Shown piece after piece: positions 17,784 through 26,215 of a stretch of DNA of 64,000 nucleotides. Made by a program: the position numbers and the translations under genes. The first letter of the stretch is position 1; each line of letters opens with the position of its first letter. The notes beneath the pieces are model-generated. The model ran no database searches, was not told the DNA's origin, and worked only from the letters and a program-made list of their open reading frames with translations. This DNA is from Thiomonas delicata (GTDB lineage Bacteria; Pseudomonadota; Gammaproteobacteria; Burkholderiales; Burkholderiaceae_C): assembly GCF_900088825.1 (NCBI RefSeq), contig NZ_LT592170.1:288917-352916 (forward strand). Direction: 5' to 3'.

Positions 17784-17815
17784 CGGGCCGGGCTGCGCCC
17801 GGCCCGGCGTTTCTG
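17784..17815 (+). terminator. Terminator after the cytochrome/DsrE/binding-protein cluster
   Basis: CGGGCCGGGC-TGC-GCCCGGCCCG is a perfect 10-bp GC stem with a 3-base loop followed by GCGTTTCTGTTT. It starts 8 bases after the binding-protein stop codon, marking the 3' end of the plus-strand cluster that starts at 14101. The T-tract is interrupted, so termination may be partial. Confidence 0.7.
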
Positions 17816-17847
17816 TTTGAGAAGCTGCGGCAGATCGACTCCGGCCC

Positions 17848-18990
17848 TCAGACAGCGGCCGGTTCCACGGTGCGACCGGACATCACGTCGGCCGCCGGGG
17901 TGTACGGCAGGCCCAGGGCCTGCGCCACCGCGGCGTGCGTGATGCGTCCGGCATGAACGTTGAGGCCGGCGCGCAGATGCGCGTCGTCGGCGCAAGCCCG
18001 TTGCCAGCCCTTGTTCGCCAGCGCCAGCGTGAAAGGCAGGGTGGCGTTGTTCAGCGCATAGGTCGACGTGCGGGCCACCGCACCGGGCATGTTGGCCACG
18101 CAGTAATGCACGACGCCGTCGACGATGTAGGTCGGCTCTTCGTGCGTCGTCGGCCGCGAGGTCTCGAAACAGCCGCCCTGGTCGATGGCCACGTCCACCA
18201 CCACACTGCCCGGGCGCATGCGCGCCAGATGGTCGCGCCTGACCAGCTTGGGCGCCGCGGCTCCCGGCACCAGCACCGCGCCCACGACGAGGTCGGCATG
18301 CGTGACGGCGGCCTCGGTGGCCTGCAACGTGGCGTATTGGGTGCTGACGCGTCCGCCGAACAATTCGTCGAGCTGTCGCAAGCGCGGCAGGGACTTGTCG
18401 AGGATGGCGACGCGCGCGCCCAGGCCCACGGCCATGCGCGCGGCGTGCGTGCCCACGGTGCCGCCACCGAGAATCACCACGTCCCCCGCGGCAACGCCCG
18501 GCACGCCGCCGAGCAGCACGCCGCGCCCGCCGCCCGACTTTTGCAGCGCCGCCGCGCCGACCTGGATCGCCATGCGCCCGGCCACCTCGCTCATCGGCGC
18601 CAGCAGGGGCAGGCCGCCATGGGCGTCGGTGACGGTTTCGTAGGCAATGGCGGTGCAGCCGCTGTCCATGAGCAGCCGCGCCTGCGCGGGGTCTGGCGCC
18701 AGGTGCAGATAGGTGAACAGCAACTGCCCGGGCCGCAGCATGCGGCACTCGACGGGCTGGGGCTCCTTGACCTTGACGATCATCTCCGCCGCGGCGAACA
18801 CGCTGGCCGCATCGGGCGCAATCCTGGCCCCCGATGCGGCATAGGCGGCGTCGTCCGCGCCCATGCCGCCTCCGGCGCCCGTCTCGACCAGGACCGCATG
18901 GCCGTGGTGGACGAGTTCGCGCACCGCATCGGGCGTCAGGCCCACGCGGTACTCATGCACTTTGATTTCCTTGGGTACGCCGATCAACAT
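17848..18990 (-). CDS. ald: Alanine dehydrogenase
   Basis: A 380-residue NAD-dependent enzyme interconverting L-alanine and pyruvate plus ammonia. It begins [20 protein letters not shown], the family hallmark with the substrate-binding Arg/Lys region; the Rossmann site is [40 protein letters not shown] and [18 protein letters not shown] are further signatures. Length is close to the usual 370. A Lrp/AsnC-type regulator is transcribed divergently 180 bp away, the standard arrangement in which alanine or other amino acids induce ald. Confidence 0.92.
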   Translation of the reverse strand: MLIGVPKEIKVHEYRVGLTPDAVRELVHHGHAVLVETGAGGGMGADDAAYAASGARIAPDAASVFAAAEMIVKVKEPQPVECRMLRPGQLLFTYLHLAPDPAQARLLMDSGCTAIAYETVTDAHGGLPLLAPMSEVAGRMAIQVGAAALQKSGGGRGVLLGGVPGVAAGDVVILGGGTVGTHAARMAVGLGARVAILDKSLPRLRQLDELFGGRVSTQYATLQATEAAVTHADLVVGAVLVPGAAAPKLVRRDHLARMRPGSVVVDVAIDQGGCFETSRPTTHEEPTYIVDGVVHYCVANMPGAVARTSTYALNNATLPFTLALANKGWQRACADDAHLRAGLNVHAGRITHAAVAQALGLPYTPAADVMSGRTVEPAAV

Positions 18991-19134
18991 GACAAACTCC
19001 CCCGCGTCGTGATCCGCGCCGCGTGCTGCGGCAATGCAGACAGTATCGGACGCGTGGCGCGCAATGGGGTTGCAAGATCGGGGCGCACGAACCCTGGTTC
19101 AAGCAACAATGATTGGATTTTTTGGCGCTCGGCA

Positions 19135-19148
19135 GCGCAGAATTGCGC
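19135..19148. promoter_or_regulatory. Candidate Lrp-type inverted repeat
   Basis: GCGCA-GAAT-TGCGC is a short inverted repeat located 22 bases before the ATG of the Lrp-family gene, in the ald/lrp divergent region. Lrp/AsnC proteins often bind such semi-palindromes to repress themselves. The site is short and GC-rich, so chance occurrence cannot be excluded. Confidence 0.3.
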
Positions 19149-19170
19149 GAAACACCGCAAGCTCGACGAA

Positions 19171-19632
19171 ATGACCGAACTCGATCACCATGATCGCGCC
19201 ATTCTGGCCCTTCTGCAGTCCGATGCCCGCATGCCCAACGCCAGCCTGGCGGAGCGCGTGGGGCTGTCGCCGTCCGCCTGTCTGCGACGCGTCCAGCGGC
19301 TGGAGCAGGCCGGCGTCATCGCGCGCTATGTGGCCCTGCTCGACCCCCGCGCCATCGACCGCGCCACGACCGTGTTCATCGAAGTCACGCTCGACAGTCA
19401 GCGCGAGGAGGTGTTGGCCGCGTTCGAGCGGGCCGTGGCCGGATGCCGCGACATCCTGGAGTGCCACCTGATGGCGGGCGACTTCGACTATCTCCTGCGG
19501 GCCGCGGTGGCCAATCCCCAGGACTACGAACGCCTGCACAAGCAGGACCTGTCACGCCTGCCGCATGTCGTGCGCATCAAGTCCAGCTTCGCGCTGCGCA
19601 CTGTCGTCAAACGCACCGACTATCCGGTGTAG
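19171..19632 (+). CDS. Lrp/AsnC-family transcriptional regulator
   Basis: A 153-residue regulator with an N-terminal winged HTH (LDHHDRAILALLQSDARMPN; recognition region ASLAERVGLSPSACLRRV) and a C-terminal RAM ligand-binding domain (CHLMAGDFDYLLRAAV near residues 105-120). Placed divergently from the alanine dehydrogenase gene, it most likely activates ald in response to alanine or a related amino acid. The ATG at 19171 begins at the standard family start (MTELDHHD). Confidence 0.9.
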   Translation: MTELDHHDRAILALLQSDARMPNASLAERVGLSPSACLRRVQRLEQAGVIARYVALLDPRAIDRATTVFIEVTLDSQREEVLAAFERAVAGCRDILECHLMAGDFDYLLRAAVANPQDYERLHKQDLSRLPHVVRIKSSFALRTVVKRTDYPV

Positions 19633-19664
19633 GGGCGATCTCGGCGCGCCCGGCGCCGCCAGGC

Positions 19665-20054
19665 TCAGTGCGTCAGTCTGCGCATGATGTGCACGTAATG
19701 TCTCGGCACCGCTTCGCCGGATTGCGCGCCTTCCCGGCTGTGTTCGACCACGTACAGGTCTTCACCCGGACGCCCGGCTTCGGACACGCGGCCGACACGG
19801 TAGATGCCGGCCTTGGGAAGCAACTCGCAGGCGGCCAGCGCGATATAACCCTGACCGTCCTCGTCGACGACGATGGCCAGCTGGCCGGTGGCCTCCGCCA
19901 CGGCCTGGACGCGCACGGATTCGAGCCGGCACATGCCCACGTTCTCGATATAGACCTGGGCGAGCTGGGCCATGCGTTCGGCCGCGGCGGGGTCGTTCAA
20001 GGACACGCTGGCGCGTGAAGCCGTCGCGATCTTCGTGGGTGTGTACTGAGCCAT
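19665..20054 (-). CDS. Hypothetical protein, 129 residues
   Basis: Not recognised. A soluble, slightly acidic protein without signal peptide or membrane segment. It opens with a Thr/Ser/Ala-rich stretch (YTPTKIATASRASVSLND), continues with a helix (AAAERMAQLAQVYIENVG) and alternating hydrophobic strands (LAIVVDEDGQGYIALAACEL), and closes YVHIMRRLTH. GGACGACGG precedes the ATG. It is convergent with the Lrp gene and has no informative partners. Confidence 0.55.
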   Translation of the reverse strand: MAQYTPTKIATASRASVSLNDPAAAERMAQLAQVYIENVGMCRLESVRVQAVAEATGQLAIVVDEDGQGYIALAACELLPKAGIYRVGRVSEAGRPGEDLYVVEHSREGAQSGEAVPRHYVHIMRRLTH

Positions 20055-20619
20055 GGCCGTCGTCCTTCACTGGAAAAATCGTGGAACACGAGACCGATGC
20101 CGGATGGCCGATCTCTTTGTTGCCCACTGTAGGAAGGACGATGCAAAGCGACCGTGAACGATTTCACGGAATCACGAGGAATTTTCCAATGCTCACCTGG
20201 ACGCGACACCCCGCCCGCCAGGAAGGCGGAAACCCAGGCACAAACCTGCCAGAGCGGCGAACAAGCCGCACCACGCCGCCACGCCAGCCTTATGCCCTGC
20301 GGCGCGTTTGCTGCATGGGTGCCTGCCGTGTGAAATCGTTCGCGCCACTGACCCCGTGCCGTGGGCGCAGGCCGCGCCACAAGGCGAGCCCGACGCCCAA
20401 AACCAGACTGACGGCGCCGATGCCAAGCAGGTAGAGGACAAACATGACTAGCGACATGGACTGGCTCGATCTCCCCGGTGCAGGCGGCTCGGGTACGCCG
20501 GCGACGATCGACCGCCGCGCATGGTGCGCCTGCCATGCATGAGTGGCCCAGCCTGCGCCTGGAGTTCCGCGCCGGAATGCAAGAATTTGTTGCGCCCACG
20601 CCGCGAGGCGCGGCCGATC
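20055..20619. other. Gene-poor stretch with one possible small gene
   Basis: About 565 bases between the 129-residue hypothetical gene and arginase. The only candidate gene is a 55-codon reading frame on the minus strand (20290-20457, listed separately). No terminator with a T-tract, repeat or recognisable operator was seen; 20133-20190 is less GC-rich than its surroundings and could carry a promoter for the minus-strand hypothetical gene. Confidence 0.4.
20290..20457 (-). CDS. Possible 55-residue single-pass membrane protein
   Basis: A short frame (MSLVMFVLYLLGIGAVSLVL...) with one strongly hydrophobic N-terminal helix followed by a basic tail containing WRGLRPRH and ending [15 protein letters not shown] motif lies about 13 bases upstream. 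The clear membrane-plus-basic-tail pattern argues for coding, but the length is small and no relatives were recognised. Confidence 0.4.
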   Translation of the reverse strand: MSLVMFVLYLLGIGAVSLVLGVGLALWRGLRPRHGVSGANDFTRQAPMQQTRRRA

Positions 20620-21534
20620 TCAGGCCCGCATCAGGGTGGCCTTGCCGAACAGGCTTTCGATCAAGTCGACCGCCAGTTCGGCGGTGCGGTTGCGCACGTC
20701 GTAGGCCGGGTTCAACTCCATCACGTCCAGCGAGCCGAGCAGGCCGGTGTCGGCGATCATCTCCATGCACAGCTGCGCCTCGCGGTAGCTCGGGCCGCCG
20801 CGCACCGTGGTCGCCACGCCGGGAGCGATGTCGGGGTCGAGGAAATCCACATCGAAGCTGACATGCAGGTGCGTCTCGTCATCCAGCCCGGCCAACGCCA
20901 TGTCCATCACCTGGCGCATGCCGAGTTCGTCGATGGTGCGCATGTCGAACACATCGAGGCCGACGCCATGCACCAGGCGCTTTTCGCCCGCGTCGACGCT
21001 GCGGATGCCGATCTGGCGCAGGCAATGCGGCGCGATGGCGGGAACCGTGCCGGACAGCGCCAGCAGTTCCTGCGGCCCATGCCCGCACAGGCAGGCCACC
21101 GGCATGCCGTGCAGATTGCCGGTCGGCGTGATCGCGCTGGTATTGAAGTCCGCATGCGCGTCGAGCCACAGCACGCGCAGCTTGCGGCCCCGTGCCCGGC
21201 AATGCGCCGCCACCGCGCCGATCGAGCCGACAGCCAGGCTGTGGTCGCCGCCCAGCAGCACCGGCAGGGTTGCCGCGTCCAGCGCATCGCGCACGGCCAT
21301 GAACACGGCACGGTTCCACGCCACCACCTCCGGCAGGTGGCGATAGCCGTCCAGCGGCGGCTGCCAGGGGTTGGCCGGACCGGCGAGATTGCCCTGATCG
21401 TCCACCCGCAGTCCGAGCGCCTGCAGCGCCTCGCGCAAGCCCGCGACGCGCAGCGCCTCGGGGCCCATGGAGGCGCCGCGGCTGCCCGCGCCGACATCGG
21501 TGGGCGCGCCGATCAGACGAATGGCGACGCTCAT
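20620..21534 (-). CDS. rocF: Arginase (ureohydrolase family)
   Basis: A 304-residue binuclear manganese enzyme hydrolysing arginine to ornithine and urea. The metal-binding motifs are all present: LLGGDHSLAVGS, WLDAHADFNT and SFDVDFLDPDIAPG, plus NLHGMPVACL and the N-terminal LIGAPTDVGAGSRGASMGP, which is typical of arginase rather than agmatinase. Length fits arginase. It lies 9 bp downstream of the LOG-family gene on the same strand, probably co-transcribed. Arginine use would give urea and ornithine, but no urease or aminotransferase genes are nearby. Confidence 0.9.
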   Translation of the reverse strand: MSVAIRLIGAPTDVGAGSRGASMGPEALRVAGLREALQALGLRVDDQGNLAGPANPWQPPLDGYRHLPEVVAWNRAVFMAVRDALDAATLPVLLGGDHSLAVGSIGAVAAHCRARGRKLRVLWLDAHADFNTSAITPTGNLHGMPVACLCGHGPQELLALSGTVPAIAPHCLRQIGIRSVDAGEKRLVHGVGLDVFDMRTIDELGMRQVMDMALAGLDDETHLHVSFDVDFLDPDIAPGVATTVRGGPSYREAQLCMEMIADTGLLGSLDVMELNPAYDVRNRTAELAVDLIESLFGKATLMRA

Positions 21535-21543
21535 CGATGCGCC

Positions 21544-22446
21544 TCAGCCGGCAGGCGCATGCGTCTGTTCGAGCGCGCCGTCCAACCCGAATTCGTGGCG
21601 CAAGAGATCCCAGGCTTCTTCGGCCGTCTCGACGAAGTGGAACAGCTTGACGTCGTGCGCGCTGATCATGCCGGTGTGGACGAGGTGGTCGAAATTGATC
21701 AGCGAGACCCAGAACTGGCGGTCGAACAACAGGATGGGGCGCTTGCGCACCTTGCCGGTCTGCGTCAGGGTCAGCACCTCGAACAGCTCGTCCAGCGTGC
21801 CGAAGCCGCCGGGGAAGCACACCAGCGCGACCGAGCGCATCAGGAAGTGCATCTTGCGCAGCGCGAAGTAGTGGAACTGGAAACAAAGCTGCGGTGTGAT
21901 GTAAGGGTTGGGCTGCTCCTCGTGCGGCAGCACGATGTTCAGCCCGATGCTCGCGCCGCCCGCCTCGTGCGCGCCGCGATTGCCGGCCTCCATCACTCCG
22001 GGGCCGCCGCCGGTGACGACCACGATGGGCTGCTCCAGCGAACTTGAAGCCTGGGTCACCAGCGCCGCAAAGCGGCGCGCCTCGTCGTAGTGGCGCGACA
22101 TGGTCACGGCATGCCTGGCGCGCGTGATGGCCTGCGCGTCACCCTGCGCCTCGGCCTCGCGCAAGCGCGCTTGCGCGACCTCGGGCGCCAGAATGCGCGC
22201 GCTGCCGAAGATCACGATGGTGGCCTCGATGCCATGCTCGCGCTGCACCATCTCGGGTTTGAGCAGTTCGAGCTGCATGCGCACGGGGCGCAGATCTTCT
22301 TGCAGCAGGAAGGCCGTGTCGGTGAAGGCCAGCCGGTAGCTGCTCTCCGGGCCAGCGTAGCGCGATGGCGCCTTGAGCTTGGCGGCTTCTTCCTGCGCCG
22401 AAGGGAAGTTGCGCGCGGCCAGTTGCTGTTTGCGTTTTCTCGTCAT
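21544..22446 (-). CDS. LOG-family protein (predicted nucleotide phosphoribohydrolase)
   Basis: A 300-residue protein of the 'lysine decarboxylase-like' LOG family, with VVTGGGPGVMEAGNRGAHEA (nucleotide-phosphate site) and FPGGFGTLDELFEVLTLTQT (PGGxGTxxE catalytic motif). Family members hydrolyse AMP or cytokinin nucleotides to ribose phosphate and base. An extra charged N-terminal stretch (MTRKRKQQLAARNFPSAQEE) precedes the domain, as in the longer TIGR00730 type. Upstream of arginase on the same strand. The true substrate is unknown. Confidence 0.85.
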   Translation of the reverse strand: MTRKRKQQLAARNFPSAQEEAAKLKAPSRYAGPESSYRLAFTDTAFLLQEDLRPVRMQLELLKPEMVQREHGIEATIVIFGSARILAPEVAQARLREAEAQGDAQAITRARHAVTMSRHYDEARRFAALVTQASSSLEQPIVVVTGGGPGVMEAGNRGAHEAGGASIGLNIVLPHEEQPNPYITPQLCFQFHYFALRKMHFLMRSVALVCFPGGFGTLDELFEVLTLTQTGKVRKRPILLFDRQFWVSLINFDHLVHTGMISAHDVKLFHFVETAEEAWDLLRHEFGLDGALEQTHAPAG

Positions 22447-22533
22447 GGCGTGAGCTTAACGTCTTCGCCGCCCGTGCGTTCCCGGGCCGCGCCGCCTCCA
22501 TTCAGCCGCATGGACGCCGGCGGGCCCGCCACA

Positions 22534-22923
22534 TCAGGCTCGACCCCGCATGCCCATGATCCACTGCGCCAGCTGGCGGGCCTGGTCCGGCATCAAGATC
22601 TGCTGGGAACCGCCATAGGCCGGCATGGGGATCACCCCCCAGGTGCCGACATGCCCGTCGAGGATGGCGTTCTCCAGGATGGTTAGCGCCTTGGCGTTGC
22701 CCGCATAGCGCGCCGCGATGGCGGCATAGGCCGGGCCGACCTTCTTGTGGTGCATGGCATGGCAAGCCAGGCAGCCGGAGGCCTTCGCCAGCGACAGCAT
22801 GGCGGCGTCGTTCGTGGCCGGCCCGGCCGCCGCCTGCGCCACGCCCGGCGACGCGAGCGCGGCCGCCCCGACCAGCCAGGCCCCGAGCAGCCGGCCTTGG
22901 ATGCCGCGCAAACCGGATGTCAT
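22534..22923 (-). CDS. Monohaem class I cytochrome c, exported
   Basis: A 129-residue protein: signal peptide (LLGAWLVGAAALASPGVAQA), haem motif CLACH at 51-55, KKVGPAYAAIAARYAG typical of cytochrome c5/c-551-like carriers, and the axial Met in VIPMPAYGGS. It starts 15 bp after the other cytochrome gene of this pair on the same strand. It is likely an electron acceptor for that protein. Confidence 0.85.
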   Translation of the reverse strand: MTSGLRGIQGRLLGAWLVGAAALASPGVAQAAAGPATNDAAMLSLAKASGCLACHAMHHKKVGPAYAAIAARYAGNAKALTILENAILDGHVGTWGVIPMPAYGGSQQILMPDQARQLAQWIMGMRGRA

Positions 22924-22938
22924 GCGCGATTCACGCCG

Positions 22939-23469
22939 TCAGTGCGTCACCGCCGGCATCTGGTGCCCCATGACCGAACCTTTCGACAGCGCGGTGAGAT
23001 AGACGACCAGGTCGACCATTTCGGGACTGTTGTAGCCAGGCGGCTTGCCCATGACGCCGGCGCGCACGCAATGCACGATCTGGCGCTCCAGCGTGAAGAC
23101 CGTGTGTTTCTTGGCTTTGTACTTGGGATAGTTGGATGCCGCGCCGATCAGGCTGGGCAGATGCGCGCCGGCGGGCGAGGTGCCCTCGGGAACGCCGCCA
23201 TCGGTATGACAAGCGGCGCAACTCATCAGGTGGCTGCCGAAGGCGCCCTCCGGCACCCAGGTCTGCTTGGTGCCGAAGCTGTCCTGCGCGAAGATCCTGG
23301 CGCCGTCCTGCACCGCCTGCTCCATGGACGTGGCGGGCTTGACCGTCATCGGCCCGGCCTTGGGCGGCACGGCGGCAAAGCACATCGCCGTGCCGGCGGC
23401 GGCGAACGCCATGATCAGGGCCGGGCGCACCGCAGCCGCCATGGCCGCGCTGGTCGAATGTTGCTTCAT
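22939..23469 (-). CDS. Monohaem cytochrome c of the SoxA/TsdA N-domain type, exported
   Basis: A 176-residue exported protein with one haem motif CAACH (84-88) followed at Cys134 by LERQIVHCVRAGVMGKPP. This Cys in a conserved helix downstream of the haem motif is the layout of SoxA and the first domain of TsdA, where it ligates haem. Shared landmarks with the TsdA-like protein at 14.8 kb are ASNYPKYKAKKHTV and the helix that carries the Cys. The second haem domain is absent, so catalysis may depend on the adjacent monohaem partner. The ATG at 23469 (MKQHS) is six bases after AGGAG; the ATG at 23475 abuts it and is less likely. Confidence 0.75.
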   Translation of the reverse strand: MKQHSTSAAMAAAVRPALIMAFAAAGTAMCFAAVPPKAGPMTVKPATSMEQAVQDGARIFAQDSFGTKQTWVPEGAFGSHLMSCAACHTDGGVPEGTSPAGAHLPSLIGAASNYPKYKAKKHTVFTLERQIVHCVRAGVMGKPPGYNSPEMVDLVVYLTALSKGSVMGHQMPAVTH

Positions 23470-23667
23470 GGGCATCTCCTGAAATGGGGTGGAAGGCGTA
23501 CCGGACCACCGCGGGCCCCGGCTGGCAGGGCGCCGGCGGCGCTGGTTGATTTTCCGGCGATGCGACCAAGCTGGCTAGGCGGGCGCGCGTGACAAACGTT
23601 GCAAGGTGAAACCGGAGGCGCCGCCGGCGCGCAACCCGGCCCCGAGCGAAGCGGCGACCCGCCAGCC

Positions 23668-23673
23668 TATACT
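23668..23673 (+). promoter_or_regulatory. Probable -10 element of the metX promoter
   Basis: TATACT lies so that transcription would start near 23680, directly before the SAM-II aptamer. No clear -35 element is visible. Position relative to the riboswitch is the main support. Confidence 0.5.
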
Positions 23674-23681
23674 TACGGTCA

Positions 23682-23735
23682 CGCGCCGATTTGCTCTGAG
23701 CTTGCGGGCGCTTAACAAATGCAGCTAAAACAGCG
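23682..23735 (+). promoter_or_regulatory. SAM-II (SAM-alpha) riboswitch upstream of metX
   Basis: The leader reads GCGCC-GATTTG ... CTTGCG-GGCGC-TTAACAAAT-GCAGCTAAAA. P1 forms from GCGCC (23683-23687) with GGCGC (23707-23711). The conserved CGATTT, the TTGCG bordering the stem and the 3' GCAGCTAAAA match the SAM-II consensus known from alpha-, beta- and gammaproteobacterial metA/metX leaders. Bound S-adenosylmethionine should lower expression of metX and metW. It sits about 70 bases before the metX start, inside the 334-bp divergent region 23470-23803, which otherwise holds only promoter and terminator signals. Confidence 0.88.
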
Positions 23736-23741
23736 CGCTCC

Positions 23742-23789
23742 ACCGGCCGTTTTGCTGCACATCCTCGCAGCAGGAACTGCCGGTTTTTT
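23742..23789 (+). terminator. Leader terminator between SAM-II aptamer and metX
   Basis: ACCGGC (23742-23747) pairs with GCCGGT (23779-23784), enclosing an inner stem TGCTGC...GCAGCA, and the structure runs straight into TTTTTT. It ends 15 bases before the metX ATG. GCAGC of the aptamer (23721-23725) could pair with GCTGC of the inner stem (23754-23758) as an antiterminator; SAM binding would remove that option. The hairpin is seen; the switch mechanism is inferred. Confidence 0.7.
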
Positions 23790-23803
23790 ATTGGGACACG
23801 CGC

Positions 23804-25033
23804 ATGGCATCACCCACCGAGCAACCCGGGCCAACCCCGAGCCGCATGGCTTTCGACACGCCGCTTGCGCTCAAGAGCGGCGCGTCCATGCCCGCCTACG
23901 AACTTGCGGTGGAAACCTATGGCCAACTCGACGCCACCCACAGCAATGCGGTGCTGGTGTGCCACGCCCTGAACGCCAGCCACCACGTGGCCGGCATCTA
24001 TGACGGCGACCCGAAGACGCGCGGCTGGTGGGACAACATGGTGGGGCCGGGCAAGCCCGTGGACACCAACCGCTTCTTCGTCATCGGCGTGAACAACCTC
24101 GGCTCCTGCTTCGGCTCCACCGGCCCGATGAGCCTCGACCCCGCGACCGGCCGGCCCTGGGGCAGCCGCTTTCCGGTCGTCACGGTCGAGGACTGGGTGG
24201 ACGCGCAGGCCCGCGTGCTCGACCGCCTCGGCATCGCGCGCCTGGCGGCGGTGATGGGCGGCAGCCTGGGCGGCATGCAGGCGCTGTCCTGGGCCATCCG
24301 CCATCCGGCGCGCGTGGCGCATTGCGTGGCCATCGCCACCGCGCCCAATCTGTCGGCGCAGAACATCGCGTTCAACGAGGTGGCGCGCCGCGCCATCATC
24401 ACCGACCCGGAATTCCACGGCGGCGACTACTACGCCCACGGCGTGGTGCCGCGCCAGGGACTCTCCGTGGCGCGCATGATCGGCCACATCACCTACCTCA
24501 GCGACGACGCCATGGCGCGCAAGTTCGGCCGCAGCCTGCGCAACGGCGGCCTGTCCTACGGCTACGACGTGGAATTCCAGATCGAGAGCTACTTGCGCTA
24601 TCAGGGCGAGAAGTTCAGCGGCTATTTCGACGCCAACACCTATTTGCTGCTGACCCGCGCGCTCGACTACTTCGACCCCGCGGCCGAGCACGGCGGCGAC
24701 CTCACCGCCGCCCTGGCCCCGGCGCGGGCGCGCTTCCTGCTCGCCAGCTTCACCACCGACTGGCGTTTCTCGCCCGAGCGTTCGCGCGAGCTGGTGCGCG
24801 CGCTGCTGGCCAACCGGCGCGAGGTGAGCTATGCCGAAATCGACTCGCCCCACGGCCACGACGCCTTCCTGATGGACGAGCCGCACTACCACGACATGGT
24901 GCGCGCCTATTTCGACCGCATCGCACGCGATCTGCGCCTGGAGGACGCGCCCAGGGGCGCGGCGCACGGCCGCCCGAACCTGCGCGAAGTCCCTCCCGCA
25001 GGGACCGCACCAAGCGCGAGGGAGTCCACATGA
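23804..25033 (+). CDS. metX: Homoserine O-acyltransferase MetX
   Basis: A 409-residue alpha/beta-hydrolase-fold enzyme that activates homoserine for methionine synthesis. Seen: [26 protein letters not shown], the nucleophile elbow [14 protein letters not shown], acid residue in [14 protein letters not shown] and the catalytic His in [13 protein letters not shown]. Family members use acetyl- or succinyl-CoA; the sequence alone does not decide which. The C-terminus extends about 30 residues ([18 protein letters not shown]) past the core. The SAM-II leader and attenuator lie directly upstream; the stop overlaps metW by 4 bp. Confidence 0.92.
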   Translation: MASPTEQPGPTPSRMAFDTPLALKSGASMPAYELAVETYGQLDATHSNAVLVCHALNASHHVAGIYDGDPKTRGWWDNMVGPGKPVDTNRFFVIGVNNLGSCFGSTGPMSLDPATGRPWGSRFPVVTVEDWVDAQARVLDRLGIARLAAVMGGSLGGMQALSWAIRHPARVAHCVAIATAPNLSAQNIAFNEVARRAIITDPEFHGGDYYAHGVVPRQGLSVARMIGHITYLSDDAMARKFGRSLRNGGLSYGYDVEFQIESYLRYQGEKFSGYFDANTYLLLTRALDYFDPAAEHGGDLTAALAPARARFLLASFTTDWRFSPERSRELVRALLANRREVSYAEIDSPHGHDAFLMDEPHYHDMVRAYFDRIARDLRLEDAPRGAAHGRPNLREVPPAGTAPSAREST

Positions 25034-25608
25034 CCAGCCGTTTCGACATCATCGCCGCGCGCGTGCCCGCGGGCAGCCGCGTGCTCGACCTGGGCTGCGG
25101 CGACGGCGCCCTGCTCGCCCATCTGCGCGATGCGCGCGGCTGCTCGGTGCAAGGCGTGGAAATCGATCCCGACAAGCTGGTGGCCTGCGCCAGGCGCGGG
25201 GTGGACGTGCTGCAGCTCGACCTCGAACAGGGCCTGTCCATGTTCGCCGACGCCAGCTTCGACGTCGTGCTGCTGATCGACTCGCTGCCCAACTTGCGCC
25301 ACACCGAAGCCGCGCTGCGCGAAGCCGCCCGCGTCGGCCGCAGCGGCATCGCCAGCTTCGCCAACTTCGCCTACTGGCGCATCCGCCTGCGCGTCGCCGG
25401 CGGCCGCCTGCCCGTGACGGACGAGTTGCCCTACCAGTGGTACGACACCCCCAATCTGCGCGTGGCCACCCACGCCGATTTCGCCGGCCTCGCCGCCAAA
25501 TGCGGCCTGCGCGTGCACGAGGCCTTCGGCGTGCACGCCGGGCGCGAAGTGCACATCCTGCCGAATCTGCGGGCGTCCGAATCGATGTTCGTGTTCTCGG
25601 CCGGCTGA
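25030..25608 (+). CDS. metW: MetW methyltransferase-like protein
   Basis: A 192-residue Rossmann protein of the MetW family: SAM-site-like [15 protein letters not shown], an acidic [24 protein letters not shown] and the family-specific [20 protein letters not shown] and [13 protein letters not shown]. MetW always accompanies MetX in these bacteria and is needed for full methionine synthesis, perhaps by activating MetX; its own methyl acceptor is not established. ATGA overlap with metX shows coupling. Confidence 0.92.
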   Translation: MTSRFDIIAARVPAGSRVLDLGCGDGALLAHLRDARGCSVQGVEIDPDKLVACARRGVDVLQLDLEQGLSMFADASFDVVLLIDSLPNLRHTEAALREAARVGRSGIASFANFAYWRIRLRVAGGRLPVTDELPYQWYDTPNLRVATHADFAGLAAKCGLRVHEAFGVHAGREVHILPNLRASESMFVFSAG

Positions 25609-25620
25609 AAACTTCAGCCG
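25602..25620. terminator. Hairpin between convergent metW and folE
   Basis: CGGCTGAA-AAC-TTCAGCCG is a perfect 8-bp stem with a 3-base loop overlapping the metW stop codon and lying 8 bp from the folE stop codon. Neither strand has a T-tract after it, so it may protect 3' ends or help Rho rather than terminate alone. Confidence 0.45.
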
Positions 25621-25627
25621 CGCCCGC

Positions 25628-26215
25628 TCAATCGCGGATGAGGCGCATGAACTCGTCGCGCGTGCGGTGGTCTTCGCGGAAGCTGCCGAGCAGGGTGCTG
25701 GTCACCATGCTCACGCCGCGCTTGTGCACGCCGCGGGTGGTCATGCATTCGTGGCTGGCCTCGATCACCACGCCCACGCCGATGGGTTGCAGCGTGTCGT
25801 GGATGCACTGGGCGATTTGCGCCGTCATCTTCTCCTGCACCTGCAGGCGCTTGGCATACGCGTCGACCACACGCGCCAGCTTGCTGATGCCCACCACGCG
25901 GCTGCGCGGCAGATAGCCCACGTGGACGCGGCCGATGATGGGCGCCATATGGTGCTCGCAATGGCTCTCGAACTCGATGTTGCGCAGCACGATGATCTCG
26001 TCGTAGCCGGCCACCTCTTCGAAGGTGCGCGTCAGGTAGGCCGTGGGGTCCTGCGCATAGCCGGCGAACCATTCCTTGTAAGCCTTGGCCACGCGCCTCG
26101 GCGTGTCGCGCAGGCCTTCGCGCGCCGGGTCGTCGCCGGCCCAGCGCAGCAGGGTGCGAATGGCGTCCTCGGCCTGCTCGCGGGTCACGGGGATGGGTTC
26201 GGTCATGGTTTTCAT
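25628..26215 (-). CDS. folE: GTP cyclohydrolase I (FolE)
   Basis: A 195-residue zinc enzyme that converts GTP to dihydroneopterin triphosphate at the start of folate synthesis. The zinc ligands are visible in [14 protein letters not shown] and [16 protein letters not shown], with [20 protein letters not shown] between them. Length is slightly under the 220 of E. coli, due to a short N-terminus. Two starts are close, at 26215 (MKTMTEPIP) and 26206 (MTEPIP); neither has a strong ribosome-binding site. The gene is convergent with metW and single. Confidence 0.93.
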   Translation of the reverse strand: MKTMTEPIPVTREQAEDAIRTLLRWAGDDPAREGLRDTPRRVAKAYKEWFAGYAQDPTAYLTRTFEEVAGYDEIIVLRNIEFESHCEHHMAPIIGRVHVGYLPRSRVVGISKLARVVDAYAKRLQVQEKMTAQIAQCIHDTLQPIGVGVVIEASHECMTTRGVHKRGVSMVTSTLLGSFREDHRTRDEFMRLIRD

